Below are positions 1-9,863 of a stretch of DNA of 64,000 nucleotides, in pieces; the first letter of the stretch is position 1; every line of letters starts with the position of its first letter. The notes beneath the pieces were generated by a model that worked only from the letters and a program-made list of their open reading frames with translations, had not been told where the DNA came from and did no database searches. Position numbers and translations under genes: made by a program. Source of the stretch: RBG-16-66-20 sp049651845 (GTDB taxonomy: Bacteria > Pseudomonadota > Gammaproteobacteria > Burkholderiales > SG8-39); NCBI GenBank assembly GCA_049651845.1, contig JBASCW010000023.1:62001-126000 (forward strand), in the 5' to 3' direction.

Positions 1-295
1 CCTTGTGGGACTCCAGCACCGCGAGGAAGCGTTCGAGCTGTGGCCGCTCGTCGCGCCCGGGCTCGTACATGTCGATGAGCTCGCGAATCTCGGAGAGCGT
101 GAGGCCGAGGCGCTTGCCGCGTAGCGTGAGCTTCAGGCGCGTGCGGTCGCGCGGCGAGTAGATGCGGCGCTGGCCCGCGCGTCGCGGCGCGAGCAGGCCG
201 TGGTCCTCGTAGAAGCGGATCGCGCGCGGCGTGACGTCGAACTCGGTGGCGAGCTCGCCGATGGAAAACTCCGAGCGTTCCTTCTCGGCAGGCAT
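1..295 (-). CDS. MerR-family transcriptional regulator, LiuR-like (3' end cut by window edge)
   Basis: The first 98 codons are present; the C-terminus lies beyond the left edge. The N-terminal winged-helix DNA-binding domain is clear: FSIGELATEFDV, then the MerR signature TPRAIRFYEDHGLL, then RGKRLGLTLSEIREL, followed by the start of the dimerisation helix. The wording of this region closely resembles LiuR regulators of leucine/isovalerate catabolism in beta- and gammaproteobacteria; that subgroup call is from memory. The ATG at 295 is preceded by a TAGAAT -10 candidate at 315-310, giving a leader of roughly 8 bases. The gene diverges from the hydrolase at 325 across only 29 bp, so the two promoters overlap and the regulator may control both. 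Confidence 0.85.
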   Translation of the reverse strand, partial: MPAEKERSEFSIGELATEFDVTPRAIRFYEDHGLLAPRRAGQRRIYSPRDRTRLKLTLRGKRLGLTLSEIRELIDMYEPGRDERPQLERFLAVLESHK

Positions 296-309
296 GGTAG
301 GGTGCGGGA

Positions 310-319
310 ATTCTAGTCT
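310..319. promoter_or_regulatory. Overlapping divergent -10 elements for the MerR gene and the hydrolase gene
   Basis: TAGAAT on the minus strand (315-310) and TAGTCT on the plus strand (314-319) share bases 314-315. The plus element ends 5 bases before the ATG at 325, so the hydrolase mRNA would be leaderless or nearly so. No clear -35 element is seen for either. This is motif reading only. Confidence 0.4.
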
Positions 320-324
320 GATTC

Positions 325-1362
325 ATGGCCGCACCCGAATACCCTTTCGCCGAACCGCCGGCGCCCGGCGCGACGATGGAGGTCGCGCCCGGCCTGCACT
401 GGCTGCGCATGGCGCTGCCGTTCGCGCTCGATCACATCAACCTCTGGCTCCTGGAAGACGGAACGAAGCAAGACCCGTGCTGGCTGCTCATCGACGCGGG
501 CCTCGGCAACGCGCCGACGCGCGCACTTTGGGACCGGATCTTCGCGGAGAAGATCGGCGGCAAGCGGGTGCGGCGCGTGCTCGTCACGCACTACCATCCC
601 GACCACGCGGGCAACGCGGCCTGGCTGTGCGAGCGCACGGGCGCGCAGCTCTGGATGACGCGCGGCGAATACCTCACCGTACATGCCGCGCGCCACGGCG
701 CGGCCGGCTACTCGCCCGATGCGCAGAAGGAACTGTTCGTCGCGAACGGGCTGGACGTCGCGCAGGCCAACGTGCTGCTGTCGCGCGGCGGCCTCTACAA
801 GAAGATGGTTCCCGAGTTTCCGTTCTCGCACCGGCGTCTGTTCGAGGGCGAGACGATCGCCGTTGGCGGCCGCGATTGGCGCGTGATGATCGGCTACGGC
901 CACGCGCCCGAGCACGCCTCGCTGTACTGTGAAGCGCTGAACGTGCTGATCTCGGGCGACATGCTGCTGCCGCGCATCTCCACCAATGTCGCGGTGCGGC
1001 CCGTCGATCCCTGGTCGAACCCGCTGCGCCTGTTTCTCGATTCGGTGCGCCGCTACCTCACGCTGCCGCAGGACGTGCTGGTGCTGCCCTCGCATGGGCT
1101 GCCGTTTCGCGGCGCGCACGCGCGCGTCGCGCAGCTCGAGACGCATCACGCCGAGCGCCTTGCCGAGCTGCGCGCGGCCTGCGAGCAGGCGCCGCGCGCC
1201 GCCGCCGACGTGCTCGAAGTGCTGTTCCGCCGCAAGCTCGACACGAGCCAGATCTTCTTCGCGCTCGGCGAGGCGATCGCGCACCTGCACTATCTTCATT
1301 ACGATGGACAGCTAGCGCGCACGATCGGCGCCGACGGCGTCGCGCGCTTCGCGCCCGGCTAG
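325..1362 (+). CDS. Metallo-beta-lactamase-fold hydrolase
   Basis: 345 aa. The zinc-binding signature HYHPDH lies at residues 89-94 (H89, H91, D93, H94). Further metal ligands are likely in YGHAPEHASLY and in LPSHGLPF near the C-terminus, as usual in the glyoxalase II/RNase Z-like fold. The family hydrolyses esters or thioesters; the substrate cannot be read here. The protein continues past the fold with a C-terminal winged-helix-like segment (DVLEVLFRRKLDTSQIF), as in LACTB2-type acyl-CoA thioesterase relatives. It starts 29 bp from the divergent MerR gene and ends 13 bp before phaC, so a link to acyl-CoA metabolism is plausible but inferred. Confidence 0.85.
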   Translation: MAAPEYPFAEPPAPGATMEVAPGLHWLRMALPFALDHINLWLLEDGTKQDPCWLLIDAGLGNAPTRALWDRIFAEKIGGKRVRRVLVTHYHPDHAGNAAWLCERTGAQLWMTRGEYLTVHAARHGAAGYSPDAQKELFVANGLDVAQANVLLSRGGLYKKMVPEFPFSHRRLFEGETIAVGGRDWRVMIGYGHAPEHASLYCEALNVLISGDMLLPRISTNVAVRPVDPWSNPLRLFLDSVRRYLTLPQDVLVLPSHGLPFRGAHARVAQLETHHAERLAELRAACEQAPRAAADVLEVLFRRKLDTSQIFFALGEAIAHLHYLHYDGQLARTIGADGVARFAPG

Positions 1363-1375
1363 GCGAGGAGAACCG

Positions 1376-3175
1376 ATGAACCGCGACATCAAGCCCCCGA
1401 GCCCCGAGGAAACCGCCCGCGTGCTGCACGACGTCGCGGAGCGCTCGGCGCGCATTCTCGCCGAATACGCGGGCAAGGAGCATGCCGCGACCGCAGCCAG
1501 CGCGGCGAGCGACGAGCTCGGCATCGCCAAGGCCTACATGGACCTGTATTCGCGCATGCTTGCGGACCCCGCCAAGCTCGCCGCGTTCTCCACCAACCTG
1601 ATGCTCGATTACATGCAGCTCTGGCAGCAGAGCTGGATGAAGCTCATGGGCCTGCAGGCCGCGCCGGTGGCCGTGCCCGCGAAGGGCGACAACCGCTTCA
1701 AGGACGAGGACTGGAGCTCGAATTTCATCTTCGACTACATCAAGCAGTCCTACCTCATCGCCGCGCGCCAGATCCGGCACGCCGTGGCGGGCGTCGAGGG
1801 CCTGCCGCCGGAATCCGAGAAGAAGGTGGCGTTCTTCACGCGCCAGTACGTGGACGCGCTCGCGCCCTCGAATTTCGCGCTCACCAACCCCCAGGTGCTG
1901 CGCGAGACGCTCGCCAGCGGCGGCCAGAACCTGCTCAAGGGCCTGGGCAACCTGCTTGCCGACATCGAGAAGGGCGGCATCAGCATGACCGACGAGAAGG
2001 CCTTCCAGCTCGGCCGCAACGTCGCCACCACGCCGGGCAAGGTCGTTTACCAGACCGAGCTCATGCAGCTGATCCAGTTCCAGCCGACCGCGGCGGAGGC
2101 CTACCGCACGCCGCTGGTGATCATCCCGCCCTGGATCAACAAGTACTACATCCTCGACCTGCGGCCGTCGAACTCGTTCATCAAGTGGGCGCTCGACCAG
2201 GGCCACACGGTGTTCGTGATCTCCTGGGTGAACCCTGACGCGCGCCTCGCGCAGATGGGTTTCGACGACTACATGAAGCTGGGGCCGCTCGCGGCGCTGG
2301 AGGCGGTCGAGCGGGCGACCGGCGAGCGCAAGGTGAACTTCATCGGCTACTGCCTGGGCGGCACGCTGTTGGGCGCGACGCTGGGTTATCTCGCGCAGAC
2401 GGGCCAGATCGACCGCGTCAACAGCGTGATCTTCTTCGTGAGCCTTCTGGACTTCTCCGCCCCCGGCGAGCTCGGCGTGTTCATCGACGAAGCCCAGGTG
2501 CAGAACCTCGAGAAGAAGATGAACGAGCGCGGCTACCTCGAGGGCTCGGAGATGGCCTCGACCTTCAACCTGCTGCGCGCCAACGACCTGGTCTGGTCCT
2601 TCGTCATCAACAACTACCTGATGGGCAAGAACCCGTTTCCGTTCGACCTGCTGTACTGGAACTCGGACTCGACGCGGCTGCCGGCGCGCATGCACAGCTT
2701 CTACCTGCGCAACATGTACATGAAGAACCTGCTCGGGGTGCCGGGCGGCATCTCGCTGGCGGGCGTGCCGATCGACCTGTCGAAGGTCGAGGTGCCTGCG
2801 TACTTCATTTCCACAGCCGAGGACCATATCTCGCCCTGGAAGACCACCTACAAGGGCGCGAAGTACCTGGGCGGCGAGGTGCGCTTCGTGCTTGGCGGCT
2901 CGGGACACATCGCCGGCATCGTCAACCCGCCCGCGGCGAAGAAGTACTGCTATTGGACCAACGAGACCAATCCGGACACCGGCGACGAATGGTTCCAGAC
3001 CGCGACCCAGCATCACGGCTCCTGGTGGGACGACTGGCAGGCCTGGATGGACGCGCGCAACGGCAGCGAGAAGGTGCCCGCACGCACGCCGGGCGACGGC
3101 GCGCTCAAGATTCTCGAGGACGCGCCGGGCAGCTACGTGATGATGCGCCTCAGCGCGAAGAAAGCCGCGAGCTGA
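1376..3175 (+). CDS. phaC: Class I poly(3-hydroxyalkanoate) synthase PhaC
   Basis: 599 aa, the usual length for class I synthases. It polymerises (R)-3-hydroxyacyl-CoA, mainly 3-hydroxybutyryl-CoA, into PHB at the granule surface. The PhaC N-terminal domain is followed by an alpha/beta hydrolase core. The lipase-like box GYCLGG carries the catalytic cysteine C326. The catalytic Asp is in STAEDHISPW and the His in GGSGHIAGIVNPP. A strong Shine-Dalgarno (gaggag) precedes the ATG. No phaE, phaR, phaA or phaB lies nearby, consistent with a single-subunit class I enzyme. The last 26 bases overlap the convergent BtuF-like gene. Confidence 0.97.
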   Translation: MNRDIKPPSPEETARVLHDVAERSARILAEYAGKEHAATAASAASDELGIAKAYMDLYSRMLADPAKLAAFSTNLMLDYMQLWQQSWMKLMGLQAAPVAVPAKGDNRFKDEDWSSNFIFDYIKQSYLIAARQIRHAVAGVEGLPPESEKKVAFFTRQYVDALAPSNFALTNPQVLRETLASGGQNLLKGLGNLLADIEKGGISMTDEKAFQLGRNVATTPGKVVYQTELMQLIQFQPTAAEAYRTPLVIIPPWINKYYILDLRPSNSFIKWALDQGHTVFVISWVNPDARLAQMGFDDYMKLGPLAALEAVERATGERKVNFIGYCLGGTLLGATLGYLAQTGQIDRVNSVIFFVSLLDFSAPGELGVFIDEAQVQNLEKKMNERGYLEGSEMASTFNLLRANDLVWSFVINNYLMGKNPFPFDLLYWNSDSTRLPARMHSFYLRNMYMKNLLGVPGGISLAGVPIDLSKVEVPAYFISTAEDHISPWKTTYKGAKYLGGEVRFVLGGSGHIAGIVNPPAAKKYCYWTNETNPDTGDEWFQTATQHHGSWWDDWQAWMDARNGSEKVPARTPGDGALKILEDAPGSYVMMRLSAKKAAS

Positions 3176-3890
3176 ACTCGGCGAGGTAGGCGAGGCCCGC
3201 GATCGCGCGCGGCCCGTACCAGGACGTCATCTCGCCGTCGATCAGATGGACGGGGAGCGCCGTTTGCGTTTCGATCGCTTGCCTGTGCTCCTCCGTGAAA
3301 CGGTAGGGCTCCGTCGAGAGCAGGATCAGGTCCGTCCCCGCCATGTGCAGATCCACCAACTTCGGGTAGCGCGCGTCCGAGCGTCGAGGAAGCGTATGCA
3401 TTCCGAACAGCGCGAGCGTGCGCGAGACGTAGGTGTCGCGCGACACCGTCATCCAGGGCTCCTTCCAGATCAGATAGAGGACCCTTCTTTGCGGAAATCT
3501 GAGCTTTTCGATCTCCCGGAGGGAAGTATCGAACCGGGAGCAAAGTTCCTCGGCTTCGCGCTCCTTGCCGAACGTGCCGCCGATTTGGCGATAGAGGTTG
3601 AGATTGTCGCTGGGCGCGAGCGGGTGCGTGACGATGACGTTCGGCACGAACTCGGCGAGCGCCTCGGCGGTTTCCTTCCTGTTCTCGTCCACGTTGACGA
3701 TCGCGTGCGTCGGCGCGAGCGCGCGCACTTTCTTGAGGTTCACCGACTTGGTGCCGCCGACCTTGGGGACGCGCCTGAGCGTCTCCTTCGGGTGGACGCA
3801 GAAGCCGGTGCGGCCGACGAGCTGGTCGGCGAGGCCGAGCGCGCAGACCAGCTCGGTGATCGAGGGGACGAGGCAGACGATCCTGTTCAG
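3150..3890 (-). CDS. BtuF-like helical-backbone metal receptor (putative cobalamin-binding protein)
   Basis: About 246 aa of the PF01497 periplasmic-binding fold. It begins NRIVCLVPSITELVCALGL and continues with the VGRTGFCVHP region typical of the small 'cobalamin-binding protein' family in betaproteobacteria. No ATG, GTG or TTG occurs in frame near the conserved N-terminus; the nearest candidate is CTG at 3890, ten bases after the stop of the upstream SDR gene, and a TTG exists only at 4049, deep inside that gene. I chose CTG. No signal peptide is visible, which is odd for a substrate-binding protein. No btuC or btuD is adjacent. A cobalamin riboswitch and btuB lie about 9 kb away. Confidence 0.7.
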   Translation of the reverse strand: MNRIVCLVPSITELVCALGLADQLVGRTGFCVHPKETLRRVPKVGGTKSVNLKKVRALAPTHAIVNVDENRKETAEALAEFVPNVIVTHPLAPSDNLNLYRQIGGTFGKEREAEELCSRFDTSLREIEKLRFPQRRVLYLIWKEPWMTVSRDTYVSRTLALFGMHTLPRRSDARYPKLVDLHMAGTDLILLSTEPYRFTEEHRQAIETQTALPVHLIDGEMTSWYGPRAIAGLAYLAEFSSRLSSR

Positions 3891-3900
3891 GGCGCACCGT

Positions 3901-4665
3901 CTAGAGGGGCAGGTTGCGCGGCTTGCGCGGCGCGCGCGCGGCCATTCGGTCGTAGAGCCAGCCGGGCAGGGCGCGCAGCACGAGCGAGGCGAGCGCCATC
4001 TGCCAGGGGATGACCGCAAGACGACGTTTCGCCTCGATGGCGCGTGCAAATCGCCGCGCGGCGTCTTCCGCGCTGATGAGGAACGGCATGCGGTATTTGT
4101 TCACCTGCGTCATGGGCGTATCGATGTAGCCCGGACAGATCGTCACTACCGTGACGCCGCTGCCCGCGAGTTCCGCACGCAACGCTTCGAGCCACGCGAT
4201 GGCCGCCGCTTTCGACGTGCTGTAGGCACCCGCACCCGGAAGGCCGCGGAAGCCCGCGACGCTGGCAATGCCGCAGAGCGTACCCGAGCCCGCGGCGCGC
4301 ATCGCCGGCGCGAACGCCGCGAGCGTCGCCGCAAGGCCCGCCACGTTGACATCCAGCACGCGGCGCAGCTTGTCCACGTCCTCGATGTCCTCGCCGCGCG
4401 TGCCCACCGAGATGCCGGCGTTCGCGACGACCAGGTCCGGCGTGCCGAAGCGGCGCAGGAAGTCCCCGGCCGCGGCCTTGATCGCCGGCAGGTCGGTGAT
4501 ATCGGCCGCGTAGACGGCGCTGCGCCCGGGCAGGCTCGCCGCGAGCTCGTCGAGCAGGTCGCGGCGCCGCGCGAAGAGGCCTACCTCGGTCTGCGCGCCC
4601 GCATAGTGGCGCGCGAGCGCCGCGCCGATGCCGGTGGAGGCGCCGGTGATGAAGATGCGGCGCAC
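3901..4665 (-). CDS. Short-chain dehydrogenase/reductase
   Basis: 254 aa, a classical SDR. The Rossmann motif TGASTGIG is at residues 7-14, NAG is followed by the catalytic serine region (IASVAG) and YSTSK gives the catalytic Tyr and Lys. The C-terminus is hydrophobic then basic (WQMALASLVLRALPGWLY), suggesting membrane association. The start is GTG at 4665; no good ribosome-binding site is visible. It sits between dsbA and the BtuF-like gene on the same strand and is probably cotranscribed. The substrate is unknown; the family mostly uses NADP(H) to reduce carbonyl compounds or oxidise alcohols. Confidence 0.85.
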   Translation of the reverse strand: MRRIFITGASTGIGAALARHYAGAQTEVGLFARRRDLLDELAASLPGRSAVYAADITDLPAIKAAAGDFLRRFGTPDLVVANAGISVGTRGEDIEDVDKLRRVLDVNVAGLAATLAAFAPAMRAAGSGTLCGIASVAGFRGLPGAGAYSTSKAAAIAWLEALRAELAGSGVTVVTICPGYIDTPMTQVNKYRMPFLISAEDAARRFARAIEAKRRLAVIPWQMALASLVLRALPGWLYDRMAARAPRKPRNLPL

Positions 4666-4687
4666 GTGGGGCAGAGGGGTAAAGCGG

Positions 4688-5335
4688 CTACTTGCTGCCG
4701 GCGAGCGACTTGCGCACCACGGGGATCAGGCGCTCGGCGTTGGCGAGCATGCCCAGCTGCGAGCGGCCCTGCTCGGTGCTGATCGTGTAGCGGCCCTGCA
4801 CCATCATCGACGGCGTGCCGGTGATCTTGGAGTTCCCGGTCAGCTGCGCCGCGCGCCGCATCTTGCTCTGCACGCCGAAGGACTTCATCGTTTCCTCGAA
4901 CTTCTTCGGATCGACACCGTTGCGGCCCAGCCACTCGTTGAGCGCCGCCGGCTTGTCGGTGTTCAGCCGGTCCTTGTGGATCGCGTCGAAGAGCGGGCGG
5001 TGCAGCTTGTCCAGCACGCCGAGCGATTCGAAGGCGTAGTAGATCGCCGCATCGTGCCCCCAGCGCTCGTTGAAGACCGCCGGGATGCGGCGGAAATACG
5101 CGTCCGCCGGCAGCTTCGGCACCCAGAGCTCGATTGCCGGCTCGAGGTTGTAGCAGTGAATGCAGCCGTACCAGAAGAATTCGGCGATCTCGATCTTGGC
5201 CGGGTTGTCGACCGGCAGCGGCTTCTCGAGCACGGAATATCCCGGGTCGCCGGCCGGCTGGGCAAGCAGGACGGCCGGGATGGGCGCCGCGCTTGCGGCG
5301 ATCGCTGCGATGAGCGTGCGTCGGGTCAGGTTCAT
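4688..5335 (-). CDS. dsbA: Thiol:disulfide interchange protein DsbA with a CIHC active site
   Basis: 215 aa with an N-terminal signal peptide (MNLTRRTLIAAIAASAAP...) for export to the periplasm, where DsbA oxidises cysteines of secreted proteins. The thioredoxin-fold active site FFWYGCIHC places cysteines at 58 and 61. The dipeptide is Ile-His instead of the Pro-His normal for DsbA. The cis-proline loop reads TGTPSMM. The helical insertion and overall length match betaproteobacterial DsbA. A good Shine-Dalgarno (ggaagga) precedes the ATG. It follows the SPOR gene by 20 bp in the order argS-SPOR-dsbA that is common in the class. Confidence 0.93.
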   Translation of the reverse strand: MNLTRRTLIAAIAASAAPIPAVLLAQPAGDPGYSVLEKPLPVDNPAKIEIAEFFWYGCIHCYNLEPAIELWVPKLPADAYFRRIPAVFNERWGHDAAIYYAFESLGVLDKLHRPLFDAIHKDRLNTDKPAALNEWLGRNGVDPKKFEETMKSFGVQSKMRRAAQLTGNSKITGTPSMMVQGRYTISTEQGRSQLGMLANAERLIPVVRKSLAGSK

Positions 5336-5355
5336 GGCGTTCCTTCCAGGTGTCC

Positions 5356-5967
5356 TCAGCTATCCTTGCTCGCGGGGTCCTTCAGTTTGACCAGGTTCGC
5401 ATCGATTCCGTTCTGCGCGAGCACGCGCCGCACGCGGTTCAGCTCGTCGAGCGACGTGTAGGGGCCCAGCCGCACCCGGTACCAGGTGCCCTTGTCGGGC
5501 AGCGAGGTGGGCTCCACGCTCGAGCTGAAGCCGAGGATCGCGATTTTGGCCTTCTGGTTGTCGGCGTCGGCGGGATTCTGGAAGGAGCCCGCCTGGATGA
5601 AGAACACGTCCTTGGCGGCCTCGGGCTGGCCGGGCTGAGCCTTCGCCGCGGCCTTCGCGGCCGCTTTGAGCTCGCTCTCGGTGACCGACTCCTCGCCGCC
5701 GGGCAGGATCTTGTAGAAATCGTACTTCGGCCGGTCCTTGTCGGCGGCGCCTTTGGACGATGCGCCGCTTTGCGGCATGCCGGCAACCGCCCTGGGTGCT
5801 TCGCCGGGCGCCTTCTCGCCCTCCTTGGTCGCGGCGGGCTTGGCCTTGCCGAGGAAGGGCAGCGGCGTCTTGCTGAGGTAGAACGCGACGCCGAGCGCGA
5901 TCGCCAGGCCGAGCACCAGGCCGATGAACAGTCCGATCAGGAAGTTGCCGCCTTGCTTGTGCCTCAC
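5356..5967 (-). CDS. SPOR-domain cell-division protein (FtsN-like)
   Basis: 203 aa from a GTG at 5967 that overlaps the argS stop codon. A short basic N-terminus (MRHKQGG) is followed by one transmembrane helix (residues about 8-32, [20 protein letters not shown]), a Pro/Ala/Lys-rich linker and a C-terminal SPOR domain of about 75 residues (VFFIQAGSF... to ...GIDANLVKL). SPOR domains bind denuded septal peptidoglycan; proteins of this layout are periplasmic-facing FtsN analogues of the divisome. The longer open frame starting upstream is inside argS and lacks the conserved start. Confidence 0.88.
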   Translation of the reverse strand: MRHKQGGNFLIGLFIGLVLGLAIALGVAFYLSKTPLPFLGKAKPAATKEGEKAPGEAPRAVAGMPQSGASSKGAADKDRPKYDFYKILPGGEESVTESELKAAAKAAAKAQPGQPEAAKDVFFIQAGSFQNPADADNQKAKIAILGFSSSVEPTSLPDKGTWYRVRLGPYTSLDELNRVRRVLAQNGIDANLVKLKDPASKDS

Positions 5968-7598
5968 ATTTTCTCCGGCGCGCTCACGCCGAGGAGCGCG
6001 AGGCCGTTGGCCAGCGCCTGCCGGACCGCGGCGCACAGCGCGAGGCGCGCCAGGCGCAGCGATTCGTCCTCGACCAGAATCTCCTCGGCATTATAGTAGC
6101 TGTGGAATTCGCCCGCGAGCGCGCGCAGGTAGAACGCGATCGTGTGCGGCGCGAGCTCGCGCGCGGCCGCGGCGACGGTCGCCGGATACTCGGCGAGCTG
6201 CTGCGCCAGGCGCAGCTCCTTTTCGTGCACGAGGCGCGCGAGCGGCGCGCCGCCAAGGCGCGCCGGATCGCCGCCCCATTTCGCGAACAGGCTGCAGACG
6301 CGCGCGTGCGCGTACTGCACGTAATAGACCGGATTTTCCTCGCTCTTCGCGAACGCGAGGTCGACGTCGAAGGTGAACTCGGTGTCGGCCTTGCGCGAGA
6401 CCAGGAAAAAGCGCACCGCGTCGCGGCCCACCCAGTCTATGAGGTCGCGCACCGTGACGTAGGAGCCCGCGCGCTTGGAGATCTTCACCTCGGCGCCGCC
6501 GCGCACGACCTTGACCAGGCTGTGCAGCACGTAGTCCGGAAAGCCCCGCGGGATGCCGAGACCCAGCGCCTGCAGGCCGGCGCGCACGCGCGTCACGGTG
6601 CTGTGATGGTCGGTGCCCTGCACGTTGATCACCTTGCGGAAGCCACGCTGCCACTTGGTGACGTGGTAGGCGACGTCGGGCACGAAATAGGTGCAGCTGC
6701 CGTCGGACTTGCGCACCACGCGGTCCTTGTCGTCGCCGTAGTCCGTGGTGCGCAGCCACAGCGCGCCGTCCTTCTCGTAGGCCTTGCCGCTCGCAACCAG
6801 GCCCTTCACCACTTCGTCCACCTTGCCGTCGGTGTAGAGGCTCGATTCGAGAAAGTAGACGTCAAAGCGCACGCCGAAGGCCTGCAGGTCCGCGTCCTGC
6901 TCCTTGCGCAGGTAGGCCACCGCGTGCCGGCGGATTGCATCCAGGTCGTCCGGATCGGTGATTTCCTTCGCGATGTCCTCGATGTAGTCGCCCGCGTAGC
7001 CTTCCTCGGGCCAGCCCCGCTCGCCGGGCTTGAGTCCCTTCGCGCGCGCCTGCACCGACCAGGCAAGCTTGTCGATCTGCGCGCCGGCGTCGTTGTAGTA
7101 GAACTCGCGCGTCACCTCGTGGCCCTGCGCTTCGAGCAGCGCCGCGAGCGCGTCGCCGAGCGCCGCCTGCCGGCCGTGCCCCACGTGCAGCGGCCCGGTC
7201 GGGTTGGCGGAGACGAACTCGACCTGGACCTTTTCCGGCTTGTCGGTCTTTGCGCGGCCGAAGTTCATGCCTTGCTCGAGCGCCTGCTTGATGGCCTCGA
7301 GCTTGACGGACTGGTTCAGTCTTACGTTCAGGAACCCGGGCCCGGCTATCGATACTCCAGCTTGCGTCGTAATCCCGCTGGAAACCAGATCAGGTAGCGC
7401 GGCGTCCATGAGTGCTTGCGCGACATCACGCGGCTTGCGTTTGAGCGGTTTCGCAAGCTGCAGCGCAAGATTGCTCGACAGGTCACCGTGCTCTGGATTC
7501 TTCGGCCTCTCGATCAGGGCATCGACGGAAACCCCGGGCGCGATGATTCGCCCCTTTTCGTCGAGGATCCGCTTGAAGATGTCCTTTGGGTCGGCCAT
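5964..7598 (-). CDS. argS: Arginyl-tRNA synthetase
   Basis: 544 aa, a class I aminoacyl-tRNA synthetase that charges tRNA-Arg. The N-terminal Add1 domain is followed by the HIGH-type motif HVGHG (residues 138-142) after ANPTGPL, then the KMSK-type loop KISKRAG and the DALR anticodon-binding domain at the C-terminus ending in a hydrophobic tail typical of ArgS. A perfect TATAAT (minus strand 7616-7611) lies 12 bases before the ATG, predicting a leader of only about 6 bases. The stop overlaps the GTG of the downstream SPOR gene. Confidence 0.97.
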   Translation of the reverse strand: MADPKDIFKRILDEKGRIIAPGVSVDALIERPKNPEHGDLSSNLALQLAKPLKRKPRDVAQALMDAALPDLVSSGITTQAGVSIAGPGFLNVRLNQSVKLEAIKQALEQGMNFGRAKTDKPEKVQVEFVSANPTGPLHVGHGRQAALGDALAALLEAQGHEVTREFYYNDAGAQIDKLAWSVQARAKGLKPGERGWPEEGYAGDYIEDIAKEITDPDDLDAIRRHAVAYLRKEQDADLQAFGVRFDVYFLESSLYTDGKVDEVVKGLVASGKAYEKDGALWLRTTDYGDDKDRVVRKSDGSCTYFVPDVAYHVTKWQRGFRKVINVQGTDHHSTVTRVRAGLQALGLGIPRGFPDYVLHSLVKVVRGGAEVKISKRAGSYVTVRDLIDWVGRDAVRFFLVSRKADTEFTFDVDLAFAKSEENPVYYVQYAHARVCSLFAKWGGDPARLGGAPLARLVHEKELRLAQQLAEYPATVAAAARELAPHTIAFYLRALAGEFHSYYNAEEILVEDESLRLARLALCAAVRQALANGLALLGVSAPEKM

Positions 7599-7610
7599 GA
7601 AAGGGCGCGA

Positions 7611-7616
7611 ATTATA
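7611..7616 (-). promoter_or_regulatory. argS -10 element
   Basis: A perfect TATAAT on the minus strand, 12 bases upstream of the argS ATG. No convincing -35 is seen 16-18 bases further up. The predicted transcript would have a very short 5' leader. Confidence 0.55.
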
Positions 7617-7630
7617 AGATGCGACCCTGA

Positions 7631-7651
7631 AATCGGGCTCTGACCCCGATT
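7631..7651. repeat. Short palindromic element after priA (REP-like)
   Basis: A perfect 7-bp inverted repeat (aatcggg / cccgatt) separated by ctctgac lies between the priA stop (7653) and the argS promoter. The sequence resembles widespread proteobacterial REP-type palindromes with a GGGGTCAGAGCCC core. It may also act as a weak terminator for priA, although the following T-run is short. No other copy was noticed in the window. Confidence 0.5.
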
Positions 7652-7652
7652 A

Positions 7653-9647
<1,995 letters not shown>

Positions 9648-9678
9648 TTGCAGAAGATTTTCATCGCTGCAAAAGGTT

Positions 9679-9687
9679 TGTGGACAA
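9679..9687 (-). promoter_or_regulatory. DnaA-box-like site 1 (one mismatch)
   Basis: The plus strand reads tgtggacaa, i.e. ttgtccaca on the minus strand, one base from the TTATCCACA consensus. It lies 32 bases upstream of the priA start. Confidence 0.4.
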
Positions 9688-9719
9688 AGCTGTGAGTAAT
9701 TGCGGCGCCCAGATGGAAG

Positions 9720-9728
9720 TTATCCACA
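9720..9728 (+). promoter_or_regulatory. Perfect DnaA box (TTATCCACA)
   Basis: An exact match to the strong DnaA-box consensus in the priA-hemE intergenic region, about 75 bases upstream of the priA start. Confidence 0.6.
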
Positions 9729-9810
9729 GAAACGACCCGGCGCTGGAATTGCCGATCAGTCGCAAGTCGTTTTCCATTCCGTGATCAAGGGGTTGCGAGA
9801 TCGAAGGGGT

Positions 9811-9838
9811 GCGTTTCACTCGGAGAAACGCGATTTTT
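9811..9838 (+). terminator. Hairpin followed by a T-run, plus orientation
   Basis: A 7-bp perfect stem (gcgtttc / gaaacgc) with a 7-base loop is followed by gattttt, the form of an intrinsic terminator for plus-strand transcription. No plus-strand gene precedes it, so its role is unclear; on the minus strand, the direction of hemE, the stem lacks a T-run. Confidence 0.35.
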
Positions 9839-9854
9839 CCCTCTGGCTAGCCAG

Positions 9855-9863
9855 TGTGGATAA
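9855..9863 (-). promoter_or_regulatory. Perfect DnaA box, reverse orientation
   Basis: The plus strand reads tgtggataa, the exact reverse complement of TTATCCACA. It directly abuts the hemE stop codon at 9864. Confidence 0.6.
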
